NCBI GenBank assembly: GCA_049975065.1
Contig: JBNGDN010000081.1
Source of the DNA: Hydrogenovibrio sp049975065
GTDB lineage: Bacteria > Pseudomonadota > Gammaproteobacteria > Thiomicrospirales > Thiomicrospiraceae
Strand: one strand, 5' to 3'
Length of the DNA: 9,257 nucleotides
Positions 6,404 through 9,257 of this stretch are shown here, piece by piece. Both the position numbers and the translations under genes were made by a program. The first letter of the stretch is position 1; each line of letters starts with the position of its first letter. The notes under the pieces are model-generated. The model was not told the DNA's origin. It worked only from the letters and a program-made list of their open reading frames with translations, and did no database searches.

Positions 6404-7237
6404 ATGGATAACGTCTTTTTCATTCTCTCAAAAATCGGTTGGGCACTGCTCAGCCCCGCCAACCTGCTGATGTTATTCACCCTCATGGGCGTGCTGTTTT
6501 TAGCGTTTCACCGCATTCAAACCGCCAAAATCATCCTCATTCCCACCGCCCTAGCCGCTTTAGTGGTTCTGGCCTACCCAATCGGCGACCACCTCATTCA
6601 ACCGCTGGAAAAACGCTACAGCAAACCCGACACCTTGCCGGAAAACATCGACGGCATTCTCGTCCTCGGCGGCGGCGAAGATCTCAAACGCAGCCTCAGC
6701 TGGCAAACCGCCGAACTCGGCCTGGCCGGTGACCGCTACATCGCCACCAAACAACTTGCGATGCACTACCCAGACGCCCCCATTCTCTTCACCGGTGGCA
6801 GCGGCAGCGTGCAACTGCAACACAGCGACAAAGAAGGCCATCTCGCCCAACAACTGTTCAACGCCCTCGACATCCGCCCAGATCGCATCACCATCGAAAC
6901 CGAAGCGCGCAACACCTACGAAAACTTCCGCAATATCCACCTGCAACTGCCGCAGCCCAAGGGCAACTACCTGCTGGTCACCTCGGCCTACCACATGCCC
7001 CGCGCCGTTGGCGTCGCCAACAAACAAGGGATCAACGTCACCCCCTATCCGGTGGATTACCGCTCCAACAGCGACGAATACCGACAGATGAATCTCGACT
7101 TTTACGACCACCTAAAAACACTGGAACCCGCATGGAAGGAATGGATCGGCCTCACCGCCTACTACTGGACAGGGAGAAGTTCAGACTGGTTCCCCAAACC
7201 CAAGTCCCACCCATCAAAGGCTGCAAACGGCTCCTGA
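6404..7237 (+). CDS. ElyC/SanA/YdcF-type DUF218 membrane protein
   Basis: 277 residues. Two hydrophobic helices at the N-terminus (about 15-36 and 42-60) are followed by a DUF218 domain. Family motifs are DGILVLGGGED (83-93), ILFTGGSGS (127-135), EARNTYENF (167-175) and LLVTSAYHMPRA (190-201). Architecture and length match E. coli ElyC, an inner-membrane protein needed for correct peptidoglycan and lipid-carrier metabolism at low temperature; YdcF and SanA share the domain. Which of these roles applies cannot be told from sequence. The start is ATG 6404. The nearest Shine-Dalgarno-like sequence (AAAAGG, 6394-6399) is rather close, and another (AAGGGG) lies at 6385-6390. It follows the cyclase by 33 bases and precedes the flavin reductase by 45, so co-transcription is likely. 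Confidence 0.85.
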   Translation: MDNVFFILSKIGWALLSPANLLMLFTLMGVLFLAFHRIQTAKIILIPTALAALVVLAYPIGDHLIQPLEKRYSKPDTLPENIDGILVLGGGEDLKRSLSWQTAELGLAGDRYIATKQLAMHYPDAPILFTGGSGSVQLQHSDKEGHLAQQLFNALDIRPDRITIETEARNTYENFRNIHLQLPQPKGNYLLVTSAYHMPRAVGVANKQGINVTPYPVDYRSNSDEYRQMNLDFYDHLKTLEPAWKEWIGLTAYYWTGRSSDWFPKPKSHPSKAANGS

Positions 7238-7270
7238 TGCGTGACGACATCCCAATCCACTTCTAAACCA

Positions 7271-7277
7271 AGAGGAA
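7271..7277 (+). promoter_or_regulatory. Ribosome binding site that fixes the flavin reductase start
   Basis: AGAGGAA lies 5 bases before ATG 7283-7285. This makes the ATG the likely start over the upstream in-frame GTG at 7241, which has no such site and would add 14 residues of low-complexity Ser/Thr sequence. Confidence 0.7.
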
Positions 7278-7282
7278 ACCCC

Positions 7283-7888
7283 ATGCAACACGACATTCAA
7301 CAACTCCCCCCACAAGACCGATACAAACTGCTGGTTGGCGGCATCATCCCACGCCCCATCGCCTGGGTCAGCACCCTCAGCGCCAACGGCACCCACAACC
7401 TCGCGCCCTACTCCTTCTTCAGTGTCGCCAGCGTCACCCCGCCGGTGCTCACCCTTACCCACGTCATGCCGCAAACCCAGCAGGAAAAAGACACCTTGCG
7501 CAACCTCAAAGACACCGGCGACGCCGTGGTCAACATCGTCAGCGCCAACATGGCCGACAAAATGAACGCCACCGCCGCCGTCCACCCCAACGACGTCAGC
7601 GAATTCGAACTCGCCCAAGTCACCGCCTGCGACAGCCAAACCGTGCAAGCCAAAAGCGTTGCCGATGCCCAAGTACGCTACGAATGCCGACTGCGCGACC
7701 TCATCACCCTGGCCGACACCCCAACCGGCGGCACCCTCATCCTGCTGGACGTCACACACGTTTACACCTGCGACAGCGTCATGGAAAACGGCCACATCAA
7801 CCCTGAAAAACTCGACACCATCGGCAAGCTCGGCGGCGACCTCTACGCCACCACCCGCGACCGCTTCTCACTGGCACGCCCACACTGA
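7283..7888 (+). CDS. Flavin reductase-like FMN-binding protein
   Basis: 201 residues from the chosen ATG. It belongs to the split-barrel flavin reductase (DIM6/NTAB-like) family, which binds FMN and in characterised cases reduces it with NAD(P)H for partner oxygenases, or acts as a small flavoprotein of its own. Family features are the early GGIIPRPIAWVST (19-31), NLAPYSFFS (39-47), which forms the FMN phosphate pocket, VVNIVSANMADKM (82-94) and the C-terminal GGDLYATTRDRFSLARP, characteristic of this subgroup. No oxygenase gene is adjacent, so the electron acceptor is unknown. Third gene of the plus-strand run, with very C-rich third codon positions like the two genes before it. A bidirectional terminator follows at 7920-7957. 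Confidence 0.87.
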   Translation: MQHDIQQLPPQDRYKLLVGGIIPRPIAWVSTLSANGTHNLAPYSFFSVASVTPPVLTLTHVMPQTQQEKDTLRNLKDTGDAVVNIVSANMADKMNATAAVHPNDVSEFELAQVTACDSQTVQAKSVADAQVRYECRLRDLITLADTPTGGTLILLDVTHVYTCDSVMENGHINPEKLDTIGKLGGDLYATTRDRFSLARPH

Positions 7889-7925
7889 CCCGAAAAGCGC
7901 CCAATACAACCAAATGCAAAAACGC

Positions 7926-7935
7926 CCAGGCCTGG
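7926..7935 (+). repeat. Intergenic palindromic repeat CCAGGCCTGG, copy 3
   Basis: Perfect copy forming the left arm of the terminator stem. It has TCAAAT on the plus-strand side and GCGTTTTT on the minus-strand side. Confidence 0.85.
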
Positions 7936-7941
7936 TCAAAT

Positions 7942-7951
7942 CCAGGCCTGG
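7942..7951. repeat. Intergenic palindromic repeat CCAGGCCTGG, copy 4
   Basis: Perfect copy forming the right arm of the terminator stem. It continues as GCGTTT on the plus strand, like the end of copy 6 read on the minus strand (GCGATTT). Confidence 0.85.
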
Positions 7952-7994
7952 GCGTTTACCGAATCCAGCACACCAACACCATTAACGCGTTTCA

Positions 7995-8022
7995 CCAGGT
8001 CTGGCGAAAACCGCATTATGAC
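7995..8022 (-). repeat. Variant repeat plus associated GTCATAA motif
   Basis: CCAGGTCTGG (7995-8004), preceded on the plus strand by TTTCA as at copy 1. The 12-base CGCATTATGACG (8013-8024), also found beside copy 1 (1119-1130), follows. On the minus strand the order is GTCATAA, an 11-base gap, then CCAGACCTGGTGAAAC. It lies 35 bases past the stop of the antitoxin-like gene. Confidence 0.5.
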
Positions 8023-8057
8023 GACAAGAACCCAATTCAGATAATTCTAGACAGACT

Positions 8058-8348
8058 TCAGTCTTCATAATTTGAGTATTGCAATTGAATTTTAAACCCA
8101 CAAGCCTGAGCGTATTTTTGCAACAACCTCCAGCTCGCCTTGGTGTTTCCAGATAGCAACCGACTGACAATACTTTTTTGAGACCCCATTTTTTCAGCAA
8201 TTTCTTCCAGCGTTAAACCCGCCTGTTGGCGCATATCAATTAAAGCTTCGATCAGCTTAAATTCGTCTTCAAGCGCAGCGTACTCCTTTTTTAAATTTGG
8301 GTTTTTAAACGCTTCTTTTTTGAACTCATCTAACGTCATCATTTCCAT
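8058..8348 (-). CDS. XRE-family HTH protein, orphan antitoxin-like
   Basis: 96 residues. The N-terminal helical segment (LDEFKKEAFKNPNLKKEYAALEDEF, about 6-30) is typical of HigA-like antitoxins paired with RelE/HigB toxins. A helix-turn-helix follows at about 35-70 (RQQAGLTLEEIAEKMGSQKSIVSRLLSG), then a short C-terminal strand (GFKIQLQY). The start chosen is ATG 8346-8348, preceded by an AGGGGG-type site 8-9 bases upstream. The in-frame extension upstream to 8570 is not antitoxin-like. In HigBA-type pairs the toxin gene usually lies directly upstream, but 8349-8538 shows no toxin frame, so the partner is absent, deleted or elsewhere. It probably acts as a DNA-binding repressor of its own promoter. 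The terminator at 7920-7957 serves it. Confidence 0.78.
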   Translation of the reverse strand: MEMMTLDEFKKEAFKNPNLKKEYAALEDEFKLIEALIDMRQQAGLTLEEIAEKMGSQKSIVSRLLSGNTKASWRLLQKYAQACGFKIQLQYSNYED

Positions 8349-8465
8349 ATTCAAACCCCCTTTAACCCATCTTGCGGTCGGATAAAAAGCCGTATCATCT
8401 GCATTCTGACAACCGTTGTTTAGTCTGTGATCAATTCTCGACACGTATTGGCATGATGTTGAAGC

Positions 8466-8509
8466 AATATACTCACCAGGAAATGCTACAAAAAGTTCCA
8501 TTTTGGAAC
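8466..8509 (-). promoter_or_regulatory. Operator-like inverted repeat with possible promoter
   Basis: GTTCCA-TTT-TGGAAC (8495-8509) is a perfect inverted repeat with 6-base arms. On the minus strand it is followed by a possible -10, TATATT (8466-8471), with only a poor -35 (TTTTTG, 17 bases upstream). Such symmetric sites are typical for XRE antitoxins. The distance to the ATG (about 115 bases) is long, which would fit a lost gene in between. Confidence 0.35.
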
Positions 8510-8557
8510 ATACCACACAGGAGACGTAGCCCCCTCTCTCACCCCGGAATGCTACAA
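8472..8557. repeat. Imperfect 20-base direct repeat, 66 bases apart
   Basis: 8472-8491 and 8538-8557 match at 17 of 20 positions, sharing CTCACC and AATGCTACAA. The second copy spans the end of the truncated RhuM frame; the first lies beside the operator-like inverted repeat. On the minus strand the first copy contains CCTGGTGA, as do the minus-strand readings of the repeats at 1075 and 7995. Confidence 0.5.
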
Positions 8558-9012
8558 TCAACAACCGCAAGCCGCCTTATTGGAGTGTCAACACTTTTGC
8601 GTACCAGTTGAAGGGCTTGCTCTAATGCTTGGGCGTTGTCTTCAAATCGTTGTTGATTAAGGGTGTATCCTTGCAGAAGGTGTTGTTTAAGCGTTTGCGT
8701 TGCCCATATTCTAAATTGCGTGCCACGTTGAGATTTAACACGATAACCGACCGAAATGATGACATCCAGCGAGTAAAAAGCCACTGGTTTATCTGAATTT
8801 GCAATATGCATTTTTTGCATATTGCTTTGCTTTTCCAGCTCGCCCTCTTTGAAGACATTATTAATATGTCTTGAAATAACCGATTGGTCGCGTCCAAACA
8901 AATCCATCATTTGAGCTTGCGTCAGCCAAGCCGATTCATCGTTAAAAGTGACCTCAAGGCTCACCTGCCCGTCAGGTGTGGTGAATAACTGCAACTCGTT
9001 TTTAACTGCCAT
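8539..9012 (-). pseudogene. Truncated RhuM-family protein (N-terminal part)
   Basis: 157 residues. The N-terminal part matches RhuM/Fic-associated proteins: a winged-HTH-like segment with WLTQAQMMDLFGRDQSVISRHINNVFKEGEL (29-59), then FYSLDVIISVGYRVKSQRGTQFRIWAT (79-105), the family's most conserved block. RhuM proteins are usually about 300-350 residues, with a C-terminal RhuM or Fic/Doc domain; here the frame stops soon after ALEQALQLVRKSVDTP (129-144). The last 13 residues (IRRLAVVDCSIPG) do not look like the family. I take this as a 3' deletion with the breakpoint near 8580; a short functional form is possible but less likely. The start is ATG 9010-9012, with a GGGG-type site just upstream. 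The exact role of RhuM proteins is unsettled; they often occur in phage-defence or mobile regions. Confidence 0.75.
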
Positions 9013-9110
9013 GAATCACCCCTTTTTAAGATTTTTTATTTGATTGATAACCCAGCCAATCGTTGTAACTCAGCTGTGATCAACCGGCCGCTGATTCGTT
9101 GATGTTTTGA

Positions 9111-9120
9111 CCAGGCCTGG
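9111..9120 (-). repeat. Intergenic palindromic repeat CCAGGCCTGG, copy 5
   Basis: Perfect copy with TCAAAA following on the minus strand. TTATGAC lies 23 bases away (9144-9150) on the same side and in the same orientation as at copies 1 and 7995. Confidence 0.85.
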
Positions 9121-9245
9121 TTATTTTGCCCAAGGTATTTGGCTTATGACAATGACATAGCCGTAAGAATTTTTGACTATAGCACAATGCAAAAAGGTTG
9201 AAAAGCGTGCGGTTTTTTTCGGAAGGTTGTGCGGGATCAAATCGC

Positions 9246-9255
9246 CCAGGCCTGG
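9246..9255. repeat. Intergenic palindromic repeat CCAGGCCTGG, copy 6
   Basis: Perfect copy inside the 14-base palindrome GCCCAGGCCTGGGC that runs to the window edge. It may be one arm of another paired structure like the one at 7920-7957. Confidence 0.8.
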
Positions 9256-9257
9256 GC

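Larger units (their letters stand above)
7920..7957. terminator. Bidirectional terminator made of two inverted copies of the repeat
   Basis: A 16-base perfect inverted repeat: AAACGCCCAGGCCTGG (7920-7935) and its complement (7942-7957) around the 6-base loop TCAAAT. On the minus strand the stem is followed by TTTTT, a proper U-tract for transcripts from the antitoxin-like gene. On the plus strand only TTT follows. It sits between convergent genes. Confidence 0.8.
9013..9257. other. Region upstream of the RhuM fragment, no gene seen
   Basis: 245 bases with no convincing frame or RNA gene. It holds repeat copies 5 and 6 and a T-rich run near 9213-9219. No strong promoter for the RhuM fragment is visible; TTACAA is present on the minus strand, but without a good -10. 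Confidence 0.5.

Noticed and set aside
7241..7282. GTG start for the flavin reductase
   Set aside because: No ribosome site before it, a low-complexity extension, and a good AGAGGAA directly before the ATG at 7283.
1075..8024. Integron attC sites as an explanation for the gene-tail repeats
   Set aside because: No matching RYYYAAC/GTTRRRY core pairs or imperfect-stem attC structure are visible at the repeats, genes lie on both strands, and no integrase is seen.
2225..8112. 12-base identity CAAGCCTGAGCG at 2225-2236 and 8101-8112
   Set aside because: One copy is part of the clpB terminator and the other is coding. A few 12-base matches are expected by chance in a window this long, and nothing else is shared around them.
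7982..8200. Minus-strand frame of 72 residues ending SCRHNAVFARPGETR
   Set aside because: It overlaps the antitoxin-like gene in another frame; its tail is just the translation of the variant repeat at 7995-8024.
8349..8570. In-frame extension of the antitoxin-like gene upstream to 8570
   Set aside because: The extra 74 residues are cysteine-rich and low in family likeness, cross the operator-like inverted repeat and overlap the RhuM fragment. The ATG at 8348 has its own ribosome site.
9202..9219. Resemblance of GCGTGCGGT to the Haemophilus uptake sequence AAGTGCGGT
   Set aside because: Single imperfect occurrence with no second copy; not evidence for that uptake dialect.
1..9257. CRISPR arrays, tRNA or rRNA genes, insertion sequences
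   Set aside because: No regularly spaced repeats, tRNA-like T-loop signatures or transposase frames were seen on reading both strands.

Overview
The window looks like the chromosome of a free-living gammaproteobacterium. The ClpB, the beta-carbonic anhydrase and the ElyC-like protein all read as gammaproteobacterial, and the sigma-32-like and Fur-like sites fit that group. The mixture of genes is reminiscent of sulfur-oxidising Thiotrichales (Hydrogenovibrio/Thiomicrospira-like), but that is only an impression and cannot be settled from this sequence.

Layout. 1-603 (+): 3' part of a beta-carbonic anhydrase gene cut by the window edge. It meets tail-to-tail, with a 4-base overlap, a 137-residue protein of unknown function (600-1013, -). 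1122-1376 (-): an 84-residue cysteine-rich protein with a good sigma-70-type promoter whose start region is covered by a Fur-box-like site. 1551-2098 (-): a two-gene toxin-antitoxin operon (MazF/PemK-family toxin, DUF2281/VapB-like antitoxin). 2295-4859 (-): full-length clpB with a clear intrinsic terminator and a sigma-32-like promoter. 5069-7888 (+): a compact three-gene run of PAS-PAS-GGDEF diguanylate cyclase, ElyC/YdcF-type DUF218 membrane protein and flavin reductase-like FMN-binding protein. 8058-8348 (-): an XRE-type antitoxin-like regulator with no toxin visible beside it. 8539-9012 (-): the N-terminal part of a RhuM-family protein, apparently truncated. 9013-9257: no gene seen.

The most unusual signal is not a gene. 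The 10-base palindrome CCAGGCCTGG occurs six times, always outside recognised genes (1075, 1472, 7926, 7942, 9111, 9246). One-base variants occur at 893, 1230, 4661 and 7995. About 0.01 copies would be expected by chance in a window this long. Several copies carry a directional extension (TSAAA on one side). Two copies are joined as an inverted pair that forms a bidirectional terminator between convergent genes, an arrangement known for DNA-uptake signals and for REP-type repeats. The perfect copies lie only in the two flanking accessory-like stretches, which hold the toxin-antitoxin module, the orphan antitoxin, the truncated RhuM gene and the cysteine-rich protein. They are absent from the clpB-to-flavin-reductase core.

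No rRNA, tRNA, CRISPR array, insertion sequence or integrase gene was seen.
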